Assembly (NCBI RefSeq): GCF_009664085.1
Contig: NZ_CP039268.1
Span: 5,001 to 69,000 of the forward strand
Source: Thermochromatium tepidum ATCC 43061
GTDB taxonomy: Bacteria > Pseudomonadota > Gammaproteobacteria > Chromatiales > Chromatiaceae
Length of the DNA: 64,000 nucleotides
Direction: 5' to 3'
Below the pieces are notes generated by a model. It was not told the DNA's origin, ran no database searches, and worked only from the letters and a program-made list of their open reading frames with translations. This document shows, in pieces, positions 51,082-58,976 of the stretch. The position numbers and the translations under genes are program-made. Each line of letters opens with the position of its first letter. Positions within the stretch are counted from its first letter, which is position 1.

Positions 51082-52236
51082 ATGGGAAGCAAGACTTTAA
51101 TCCCCCTTAGTGCCTGTCTAATCGCCTGCATGGCGACCCTCGCGCCCGTACCTGCAGGGGCGCAGACGGGTGAAATCTTCGTCGTCCAACAGGCCCAGGG
51201 CACGCCCACGGTCTCCTTGGGCGGAACAGTCATCCCTTATAAAGAAGTGACGCTTGCCGCCCAGCTTCCCGGCCGCGTGACCTTCATCGCCGGGCGCGAG
51301 GGCGACAGATTCGAGCAAGACAAACTGCTGGTGGCCATCGGCGACGAGGAGCTCGTCGCCAAACGCCACGCCCTGCTGGCCCAGCTGGCCGCCGCCGACG
51401 CCCAGCTGCGCAATGCCGGCGTCCAGTACACCCGCGAGCTCTATTCGCCTCAATCACGCAGTGCACCCGGCGGTATGGGGTTGCCCAATCTGTTCGATCA
51501 GATGTTCACCCGCCCGATGGAGACCTTCATCGGTGAACGCGATCGGGGTGCCGAACGCTCGGCCGACATCTTCGCCTCGGGTATCCAGATCCAGGAGGCC
51601 CAGAGCGCCATCATGCGTCTGCAGGCCGAGTTGAAGGCACTCGATTCCAAGATCCGCGATGCGCGCGGTATCGCACCCTTCGACGGTGTGATCGTCAAGA
51701 AACACGTCGAGGTCGGCGATACAGTTCAGCCAGGGCAGCCATTGCTGAACTTTGCCGACATCGAATATCTCCAGGTCGAGGTCGATGTGCCGGCCCGGCT
51801 GCGTCCGGGCCTGCGTGAAGGCCAGCTGGTGCAGGCGGAGATCGAGCCCGGCAGTCAGCGCGTCCCGGTGCGCGTGGCCCAGATCTTCCCCATGGCTGAC
51901 CCCCAACGTCACACGGTCAAGATCAAGTTCGATGTGCCCCAGGGCGTCTCCGAACCTGGCATGTACGCCAAGGTGCTGGTGCCGGACGAGGGCGCGCCGG
52001 CGCGCTCCAACCCGGTTATCCCGCTCAGCGCGGTGCGCTACAACGGTAGCTTGCCAGGGGTCTATGTGCTCGACGAGCGGGGCGAGCCTCAGTTACGCCT
52101 GATTCGCGTCGGTGAGGAATTGAGCGGTGGCTTCGTCACAGTCTTGAGCGGACTGCGCGTCGGCGAGCGCGTGTTGGCCAATCCGGGGCCGCAGATCAGC
52201 GCAGGCTGGTCGAAGGACACCGTGCCGGATCGTTGA
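51082..52236 (+). CDS. RND efflux periplasmic adaptor subunit
   Basis: A 384-aa membrane-fusion protein (HlyD/AcrA type) that bridges the inner-membrane pump and an outer-membrane channel. A signal peptide (MGSKTLIPLSACLIACMAT to PAGA) is followed by a lipoyl half-motif (TLAAQLPGRVTFIAGREGD), a helical hairpin of about 100 residues, the second lipoyl half (GIAPFDGVIVKKHVEVGDTV) and a beta-barrel domain. The hairpin region contains a Pro/Gly/Met-rich insertion (LYSPQSRSAPGGMGLPNLF). An earlier in-frame ATG at 50977 would put a basic leader before the signal. It is 45 bp upstream of its permease; no outer-membrane channel gene adjoins. Confidence 0.92.
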   Translation: MGSKTLIPLSACLIACMATLAPVPAGAQTGEIFVVQQAQGTPTVSLGGTVIPYKEVTLAAQLPGRVTFIAGREGDRFEQDKLLVAIGDEELVAKRHALLAQLAAADAQLRNAGVQYTRELYSPQSRSAPGGMGLPNLFDQMFTRPMETFIGERDRGAERSADIFASGIQIQEAQSAIMRLQAELKALDSKIRDARGIAPFDGVIVKKHVEVGDTVQPGQPLLNFADIEYLQVEVDVPARLRPGLREGQLVQAEIEPGSQRVPVRVAQIFPMADPQRHTVKIKFDVPQGVSEPGMYAKVLVPDEGAPARSNPVIPLSAVRYNGSLPGVYVLDERGEPQLRLIRVGEELSGGFVTVLSGLRVGERVLANPGPQISAGWSKDTVPDR

Positions 52237-52281
52237 AGAAGCGGATCTAAAATCCTCTAAACCCTGGATCCTAGACCGGAT

Positions 52282-55200
52282 ATGAATCAAGACATCGACT
52301 CACCGTTGGGGACCAACGTGCCTCAGGCGATCAACGGCGAATCCCCTGGGATCGCTGGACGCATGGCGCGGTTCTTCATCCGCTCGCCGCTCTCACCGCT
52401 GTTCTATGCCGCCATGCTGATGATGGGTCTCCTGGGTCTGATCATGACCCCTCGTCAGGAGGATCCCCAGATCTCGGTGCCCATGATCGACATCTTTGTC
52501 CAGTATCCGGGTGCCTCGGCGCAGCAGGTGGCCAACCTGGCCATCCAGCCGCTCGAACGGATCATGAGCGAGATCCCGGGGGTCAAGCATGTCTACTCGG
52601 CCTCGCAGCGCGCTCAGGGCCTGGTGACGATCGAGTTCGAGGTCGGCGAGCCCATGGGTCCGTCCTTGGTCAAGGTGAACGACAAGCTCGCCTCCAACAT
52701 GGACAAGGTCCCGCCGGGTGTGCTGCCGCCCCTCGTGCGCAGCAAGGGGATCGACGACGTGCCCATCGTCACCCTGACGCTGTGGTCGAAGGATCTGGAC
52801 GGCGACGGTTCGCCCGATGTCGACGACGCCCAGTTGCGTCTGCTCGCGCAGGACGTGCTCCAGGCGCTCAAACAGGTCAAGAACACCGGCAATGCCTTCA
52901 TCGTCGGTGGACGGCGCGAGCAGGTCACGATCAACGTCTCACCCGAGCGGCTCTCGGGCTATCGCATCAGCCTCGATCAGGTCGCACAGACGCTCAAGAG
53001 CGCCAACGCCGAGGCGATCGCCGGCGGGGTTGAGAGCGGCGGGGCGCGTTTCTCGGTGACCACCGGTGCCTTCTTGACTGGGGTCGAGGATATCAGCCGA
53101 CTGGTGGTCGGCACCTACAACAACGTGCCCGTCTACATGCACGATGTCGCCGAGGTGCGACTCGGGCCGGAGGAAGACGCCTCGCAGCTGGTGAGCTACT
53201 ACACAGGCCCAGCCTCCGAGATCAGCGAGCGCGCCGATGGGCGCCCAGCCGTCACCATCGCCATCGCCAAGAAGGAACTGACCAATGGCGTGACTGTGGC
53301 CAATGCCATCATCGCCAAGGTCGAGGAACTCAAGGGCTCGCGCATCCCAGCCAACGTCGAGGTCAGCGTCACCCGCAACTATGGCGAGACGGCCAACGAC
53401 AAGGTCAACGAGCTGATCTTCAAGCTCATCGTCGCCACCTTCTTTGTCTTTGTGCTGGTGCTGGTGGCCTTCCGTGCCCTGCGTCCGGCGATCGTGGTCA
53501 TGTTGGTCATCCCAGTCGTGCTCTTCATGACCGTGTTCACGGCCTGGATCTGGGACATGACCATCGACCGGGTGAGTCTGTTTGCGCTCATCTTCTCGAT
53601 CGGCATCTTGGTCGACGATGCCATCGTGGTGGTCGAGAACATCTACCGCCGCTGGCTAGAAGAGGGGCGTACCGATGATGAGACCGCCGTCGATGCGGTG
53701 CGCGAGGTCGGCAACCCAACCATCCTCGCCACCTTCACCGTCATCGCCGCCCTGCTGCCGATGGGCTTCGTGAGCGGTATGATGGGGCCCTACATGGCGC
53801 CGATTCCAAAACTCGGCTCGGTGGCCATGTTCATCTCGCTGTTTGCCGCCTTTGTCTTTACGCCCTATCTGGCCATCTCCAGGTGGCTGCGGCCGACGAT
53901 GGGCTATCTAACGGCGGCCGAAAAGCGCGAACACAAGGGCTCCGAGCGGCTGGAGCGCTTCTTCCGGCGCGTACTCACACCCTTGATGGAGAATCCGCGT
54001 CGGCGCGCGCTGTTTCGGCTGACACTCTGGGGCACCTTCCTCTTCACCTGCTCGTTTTTCTATTTTCATTGGGTGGTGGTGAAGATGCTGCCGCTCGACA
54101 ACAAACCCGAGTTCTCGGTCGTGATCGATCTACCCGAGGGTACGGCCCTGCCAGTGACGGCCAATCTGGCCCATCGTATGGCCGAGGAGATCCGCACCAT
54201 CGAGGAGGTGACGGCAGTGCAGCTCTACGCCGGCACCGCGCGTCCATTCGACTTCAACGGCATGGTGCGTCACTACTATCTGCGCTCCGAGCCCTGGCAG
54301 GCCGAGCTCCAGGTCCAGCTCACCCACAAGAGCAAACGCAAGCGCAGCAGTCACGAGATCGCGGTCCAGGCGCGCGAGCTGCTCCAACCCCTCAAGGCGG
54401 GTACGGGCGCGCGCATCGCCGTGGTCGAGATGCCGCCCGGCCCCCCGGTGCTGCAATCCGTGGTCGCCGAGATCTATGGCCCCTCGCCTGAGATGCGCCG
54501 CCAGTTTGCGCGCGACCTGACCGCGATCTTCGAGCAGGCCGAGAGCACGCGCGACGTCGACAACTATCTGCGCGATCCCTTCGACTACTGGCGTTTCGAG
54601 GTCGACACCGAAAAGGCGATCCGGCGCGGGATCTCGGTCGAGACCATCAACCGCAATCTGTCGATGGCGCTCGGCGGAACGACGCTCGGCGACATCAAAC
54701 AGCAATCGGGGCGTCAGAGTGGTCACGAGCCGATCCAGATCCTGCTCCAGGTACCGCTCGCGGAGCGTTCGCAGATCCAGCGTCTCGGTGATCTGCCGAT
54801 CCAGTCGAACTTTGGCTATACAGTACCGCTGAGTGAGCTGGGTGTCTTCCAGCGCGCCGTCGAAGACGACCTCATCTATCACAAGGATCTGCGTCCGGTC
54901 GAATACGTGGTCGCGGATGTCGGTGGTCGCTTGGGCGCCCCCGTCTACGCCATGTTCCAAATCCAAGATCTAATGGCCAAGACCGACTATCGGGCGCCGG
55001 ACGGCACGCGCCCGGCGGGCACAGCCGGTTTTGGTGATGCCTTCTATTGGCTGGGCCCGCCACCCGACGACAGCCGTCTGGCCTGGGAATGGGGCGGCGA
55101 GTGGACCGTTACCTATGAGACCTTCCGCGACATGGGGGCAGCCTTCGTCGTGGCGCTACTCCTGATCTATATCCTGGTGGTCTGGGAGTTCGGCAACTTC

Positions 55201-56130
55201 CGCATCCCGCTGGTGATCATGGCCCCGATCCCCCTGACCCTGCTCGGCATCATCCCGGCCCATGCCGTGATGTTCGCGCTGGGCAAGGGCGGCGAGTTCA
55301 CTGCGACCTCGATGATCGGCTGGATCGCGCTCGCTGGCATCATCGTGCGCAACTCGATCCTGCTGGTCGATTTCGCCATCCATGAGCTCCAGAAGGGCGT
55401 GCCCGTGACCGAGGCCATGATCCGCGCCTGCAAGATCCGCACGCGCCCGATCCTGATCACGGCCCTGGCGCTGGTGGCCGGATCGAGCGTCATCATCACC
55501 GACCCGATCTTCCAGGGCATGGCGATCTCGCTGCTCTCGGGTGTGCTGGTCTCGACCCTGCTGACGCTGGTCGTCATCCCGCTTGGTTGTGTGGCGGCGC
55601 AGGAAGACATGTGCCGTGTGGCAGCCGCCTCGATGCCGCCCGGGGTCGATATACCCTGTCTGCTGGAACGCGAGGGACGGGAGCCGACGGCGGCCAGGCT
55701 GTCCCCCGGGATCCCCAAGTCCAAGGGGCTGATCCTGCGTCTGTGGGGCGGCCTGGTCGAGGCCTTGGTACTGGTTTTCTATCTGGTGCGCGGCATCTTT
55801 CTTCTGATCGGCGAGGCGTTCAAGGGCTTGACGGCCAAGAGGTCCAGGCCGGCGCCGCGTCATTCTGTCCCTCCGAGTACCCAGTGGGCTTCGGCAACCT
55901 CGACGCCGACTGCCAACGAGACCAAGTCAAGGGCCGAGACGGATCCTGTGACACCCGGTCCTGCGGTCAAAACGACAGCCAATGCGTCGCCCCAAGAAAC
56001 CGCCACGACCAGGCACGCGACCAGACCCAAATCGACGACGGGCGAGAACCGCAAGATCGCGACAAAACCGCGTAAGACGACCAGACGCGGAATTCGCCTG
56101 AAGGACGACACGCCGTCTGACTCGAATTGA
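52282..56130 (+). CDS. RND efflux permease with a long C-terminal extension
   Basis: A 1282-aa pump of the AcrB (HAE) superfamily, about 200 residues longer than normal. Twelve helices surround two periplasmic porter loops; the proton-relay acidic residues are in LVDDAIVVVENIYRRW of helix 4. In the first loop DLDGDGSPDVDD (residues 171-182) resembles a calcium-binding loop. After helix 12 (VVIPLG) come a Cys-containing segment, an extra hydrophobic helix (LVEALVLVFYLVRGIFLLIG, about 1150-1170) and a roughly 100-residue tail rich in Thr, Ala, Pro, Lys and Arg ending KDDTPSDSN. The substrate is unknown. Confidence 0.93.
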   Translation: MNQDIDSPLGTNVPQAINGESPGIAGRMARFFIRSPLSPLFYAAMLMMGLLGLIMTPRQEDPQISVPMIDIFVQYPGASAQQVANLAIQPLERIMSEIPGVKHVYSASQRAQGLVTIEFEVGEPMGPSLVKVNDKLASNMDKVPPGVLPPLVRSKGIDDVPIVTLTLWSKDLDGDGSPDVDDAQLRLLAQDVLQALKQVKNTGNAFIVGGRREQVTINVSPERLSGYRISLDQVAQTLKSANAEAIAGGVESGGARFSVTTGAFLTGVEDISRLVVGTYNNVPVYMHDVAEVRLGPEEDASQLVSYYTGPASEISERADGRPAVTIAIAKKELTNGVTVANAIIAKVEELKGSRIPANVEVSVTRNYGETANDKVNELIFKLIVATFFVFVLVLVAFRALRPAIVVMLVIPVVLFMTVFTAWIWDMTIDRVSLFALIFSIGILVDDAIVVVENIYRRWLEEGRTDDETAVDAVREVGNPTILATFTVIAALLPMGFVSGMMGPYMAPIPKLGSVAMFISLFAAFVFTPYLAISRWLRPTMGYLTAAEKREHKGSERLERFFRRVLTPLMENPRRRALFRLTLWGTFLFTCSFFYFHWVVVKMLPLDNKPEFSVVIDLPEGTALPVTANLAHRMAEEIRTIEEVTAVQLYAGTARPFDFNGMVRHYYLRSEPWQAELQVQLTHKSKRKRSSHEIAVQARELLQPLKAGTGARIAVVEMPPGPPVLQSVVAEIYGPSPEMRRQFARDLTAIFEQAESTRDVDNYLRDPFDYWRFEVDTEKAIRRGISVETINRNLSMALGGTTLGDIKQQSGRQSGHEPIQILLQVPLAERSQIQRLGDLPIQSNFGYTVPLSELGVFQRAVEDDLIYHKDLRPVEYVVADVGGRLGAPVYAMFQIQDLMAKTDYRAPDGTRPAGTAGFGDAFYWLGPPPDDSRLAWEWGGEWTVTYETFRDMGAAFVVALLLIYILVVWEFGNFRIPLVIMAPIPLTLLGIIPAHAVMFALGKGGEFTATSMIGWIALAGIIVRNSILLVDFAIHELQKGVPVTEAMIRACKIRTRPILITALALVAGSSVIITDPIFQGMAISLLSGVLVSTLLTLVVIPLGCVAAQEDMCRVAAASMPPGVDIPCLLEREGREPTAARLSPGIPKSKGLILRLWGGLVEALVLVFYLVRGIFLLIGEAFKGLTAKRSRPAPRHSVPPSTQWASATSTPTANETKSRAETDPVTPGPAVKTTANASPQETATTRHATRPKSTTGENRKIATKPRKTTRRGIRLKDDTPSDSN

Positions 56131-56293
56131 GTCGTGCCGGGCTCATTCCGGGGGGATGCCCTGTTGTCTGGCGTTGATTCGGAGAGGGTTTAAGTATTCA
56201 ATTCAGACAATCCAAACCACGTCTCTGCTGGACGCTCGTCGTGATGGCCTGGTGTTGGATCCTGGCCGGACGAGATGTTTGACGGGTGGTGCC

Positions 56294-56770
56294 ATGTATT
56301 GGCTCATGTTGTTCGCGGGGATCGCGGTACCGATCATGGCGTTGGCCCAGTCTCGCTTTCAGGCGCTGGAACCCGACTATACGCAAGGCTACGAGCGGTC
56401 CGATTCGCCGCGCGCAGACCAGCCGGGGGTGGATCCCGGATACTGGGTGTTTCCCGATGGAACACGTTCGGGACCGCTCGGATCGGAGGCCCCCAGGTTC
56501 GGCCAACCGCCCGTGACGGAGACCGGCGCAACGCCCAAGTATCGCTTTCGCGGTGATCCGCCGCCGGGTGAAGGCCGGTCCGTTGCGCCAGACTCCGACC
56601 TGAGATTCAGGCCACTCACACCCAGAGAGCGCGAGCGTCAGGGGCCGACCACGCGCTGGCGACCGACGGACGAGGAGCGTCGCGGCGCGCTGACCGAGCG
56701 CCCGACACTGTTCGACACCCTGGTGCCGGGTGAACCAGGGTGGCCCGACCCCTGGAACCGACCGCCCTGA
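56294..56770 (+). CDS. Small secreted Pro/Arg-rich protein
   Basis: A 158-aa reading frame with a clear signal peptide (MYWLMLFAGIAVPIMALA) and a low-complexity mature part rich in Pro, Arg, Gly and Asp, with motifs such as GVDPGYWVFPDGT and FRPLTPRERERQG, ending PGWPDPWNRPP. The ATG at 56294 is the one that places the signal peptide at the N-terminus; the frame opens at 56156 without sense. No family is recognised. It stands between the efflux genes and an exported DUF-type protein and may share their transcript. Confidence 0.65.
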   Translation: MYWLMLFAGIAVPIMALAQSRFQALEPDYTQGYERSDSPRADQPGVDPGYWVFPDGTRSGPLGSEAPRFGQPPVTETGATPKYRFRGDPPPGEGRSVAPDSDLRFRPLTPRERERQGPTTRWRPTDEERRGALTERPTLFDTLVPGEPGWPDPWNRPP

Positions 56771-56855
56771 CTTCGGACATCGCCCGAGTGTGCGCCGAAC
56801 CAAGCGATCGTTATGATCTGGAACCCGAAAAGATGATGAGAGGAGAGCAAGCACC

Positions 56856-57629
56856 ATGAGAGTCGATAAACACGCGCACTGGTTGATCCTTGCTGGACTG
56901 TTCCTGACGGCCTCGGCGCGTGCCGAGATCGCCGGCGTCCAGTTCTCGGCGGATACGGTCAGTCGCGGCCCCGACGGCCAGGTGAGCACCGGCAAGATGT
57001 ATGTCGGCGCCAACCGGATGCGGGTCGAGATGTCCCACCAAGGCCAGCAGATGATCCGCATCCACGATCAAAACCGTCAGATGGAATGGGTCATCCTGCC
57101 CGATCGCCAGGCGTACATGGAGCGATCGGTGCCGATGGCTGGGGTGACCCCAGGATCGATGCCGACACACTCGGCCGAGATCAATCCCTGTCAGGGCATC
57201 CAGGGGTTGACTTGCACCCGAGTCGGCGAGGAAGACGTCGCCGGGCGCAGGGCAGTCAAGTGGGAGATGTCGATGACGCACGAGGGCCAAACCCTGACCG
57301 GCGCTCAGTGGCTAGACGTTGAGCGCGGTCTGCCGCTCAAGTACCAGATGCCCAACGGTCAAGCCATGGAACTGCGGATGCTCGGCACCGAGTCGATCGC
57401 CGGACGCCGTGTCGAAAAATGGGAGATGACGACTACCACACCTGACGGACAACCTGTCCAGTCGCTGCAATGGTACGACCCGGAATTGAAGCTTGCGGTG
57501 CGTGAGGAGTTTCCGGGCGGTTTCGTGCGCGAACTGACCAATATCCAGGTCGGTCCACAACCAGACGCGCTCTTCACCATCCCCCCGGGCTACTCCAAGA
57601 TAGAGCCACCGCCTGCACCACAGCGTTGA
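56856..57629 (+). CDS. Exported protein of unknown function (DUF4412/LolA-fold-like)
   Basis: A 257-aa exported protein: signal peptide MRVDKHAHWLILAGLFLTA, then a beta-rich mature domain with two similar halves (GEEDVAGRRAVKWEMSMTHEG and GTESIAGRRVEKWEMTTTTPDG), including a pattern of strands that bind or measure the environment. The repeated RRxxKWEM blocks suggest a duplicated fold like LolA/LolB or DUF4412 proteins. Ribosome binding site AGGAGAG precedes the ATG. The role is unknown. Confidence 0.75.
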   Translation: MRVDKHAHWLILAGLFLTASARAEIAGVQFSADTVSRGPDGQVSTGKMYVGANRMRVEMSHQGQQMIRIHDQNRQMEWVILPDRQAYMERSVPMAGVTPGSMPTHSAEINPCQGIQGLTCTRVGEEDVAGRRAVKWEMSMTHEGQTLTGAQWLDVERGLPLKYQMPNGQAMELRMLGTESIAGRRVEKWEMTTTTPDGQPVQSLQWYDPELKLAVREEFPGGFVRELTNIQVGPQPDALFTIPPGYSKIEPPPAPQR

Positions 57630-57737
57630 AACCTTGAGCAAGGGGCGGCAGCTTGATCACGGCCTCGGGTCGAGCCGCCGCTTAAGTCTTCGCGCAAACA
57701 TCACACAATCTCTAGGCGTTGCGGACATGACCTCAGT

Positions 57738-58370
57738 ATGATCACGATCGTTGGAAGTTTGAAGGGCGGATCGGGCAAGAGTACGCTGACCTTCAATCTG
57801 GCCGTTTGGTTGGTCATGGCCGAGGTGGACGTGATGCTCGTCGACGCCGACCCTCAGGCCACCCTGACCGACGTGGTCGATGTACGCAACGAGGAAGGGT
57901 TCAAGCCCAAGATCAGGGTCTTCGACAAGGACGCGCTGACCGAGTCGCGTCTGCGCGAGGCCGAAGAGACGCTGATCGATGTGGGTACCTCCGACATGGA
58001 GAGCCTGCGCCGAGCGCTTGCGCTCTGTGATCGGATCGTGATCCCTGTGCCCCCCTCGCAGGCCGATATCTGGTCGACCCAGCGCTTCATCCAGATGATC
58101 CAAACGATCGAACGCAAGGCACCGCCTGAAATCATCAGCTTCATCAATCGCGGCGACACCCATCATGCCGTCCAGGAGACCAACGAGACAGCCGCCGCGC
58201 TTGTCGCCATACCCGGACTGCGCTTCATCAAGCCAAGGCTTTCCCAGCGCACGGTCTTCCGGCGCTCCTTCAGCGAGGGCCTGGCGGTGTTCGAGTTGGA
58301 ACCACGCGGCAAGGGCACGCGCGAGTTCATGACCCTGACGGCGGCGCTCTATCCAGGTCTCGTTAGTTAA
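57738..58370 (+). CDS. ParA/MinD-family ATPase
   Basis: A 210-aa ATPase with the deviant Walker A motif GSLKGGSGKSTLTFNLA at the N-terminus, including the signature lysine, a Walker A' region LVDADPQATLTD, and a Walker B strand ETLIDVGTSD. Its length and lack of an N-terminal DNA-binding part put it with small ParA-like proteins that position cellular cargo (McdA, ParC, PpfA) rather than with plasmid ParA proteins. No ParB gene or parS-like site adjoins. The next gene, 30 bp on, encodes a membrane coiled-coil protein that may be its partner. Confidence 0.9.
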   Translation: MITIVGSLKGGSGKSTLTFNLAVWLVMAEVDVMLVDADPQATLTDVVDVRNEEGFKPKIRVFDKDALTESRLREAEETLIDVGTSDMESLRRALALCDRIVIPVPPSQADIWSTQRFIQMIQTIERKAPPEIISFINRGDTHHAVQETNETAAALVAIPGLRFIKPRLSQRTVFRRSFSEGLAVFELEPRGKGTREFMTLTAALYPGLVS

Positions 58371-58400
58371 TGGGTGTAACACCCAGACCGAGAATCCATC

Positions 58401-58925
58401 ATGCCAGACAACGAGACCCCAGGTAGCAGTCGCGAAACGGAGATCCAGGCTGCGGTGTCTGGATCCGGATCCTTCGAGACTCAGGTCAACGCCTATGCGA
58501 TCGATCGCCTGTCACAGGCCTTCGAGACCAGTGCCAAGCGCTGGGAGCTCATCGTCTATCCCTCGCTGTTTGCCTTCATCATCCTGGCCGCCTATGGCTT
58601 CTATCTGGTCTTCAGTCTGGCCAAGGATGTGCATTATCTGGCGATCAGCGTCGACACCAACATGACGGTGATCGCCAGCAACATGCAGTCGATCTCGGAC
58701 AATGTCGCTCAGATGGGCCGTAACGTGCGTCTCATGACGGCGAGCGTCGAGTCCATGGCGCAGGACGTCGATACGCTCCGGCCCATGCTGGCCAGCATCC
58801 AGGAGATGGACCACTCGATACGCATCATGACCCAATCGACCGCCAGCATGGGACAGGACATGGCCGTGATGAATCAGAGCATCAGCCGACCGATGCAGTT
58901 TATGAACTGGTTCATGCCTTGGTAG
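58401..58925 (+). CDS. Membrane-anchored coiled-coil protein
   Basis: A 174-aa protein with a 45-residue polar N-terminus, one transmembrane helix (about 50-73, LIVYPSLFAFIILAAYGFYL) and a regular alpha-helical coiled coil (about 80-160) with Met and Ser at core positions, ending NWFMPW. The register is visible as repeats of V-M-S--V--M. I know no family for it. It follows the ParA-like gene by 30 bp and could be the membrane receptor or adaptor for that ATPase. Confidence 0.75.
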   Translation: MPDNETPGSSRETEIQAAVSGSGSFETQVNAYAIDRLSQAFETSAKRWELIVYPSLFAFIILAAYGFYLVFSLAKDVHYLAISVDTNMTVIASNMQSISDNVAQMGRNVRLMTASVESMAQDVDTLRPMLASIQEMDHSIRIMTQSTASMGQDMAVMNQSISRPMQFMNWFMPW

Positions 58926-58976
58926 GCAAACAGGGTCAAACCTCGTTGATCCATTGACGGATGCAACCACCCGCCT

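Noticed and set aside
55156-55863. 235-codon minus-strand frame opposite the RND permease, rich in His, Asp, Gln and Arg
   Set aside because: Its composition is the antisense reflection of membrane-protein codons; no ribosome binding site.
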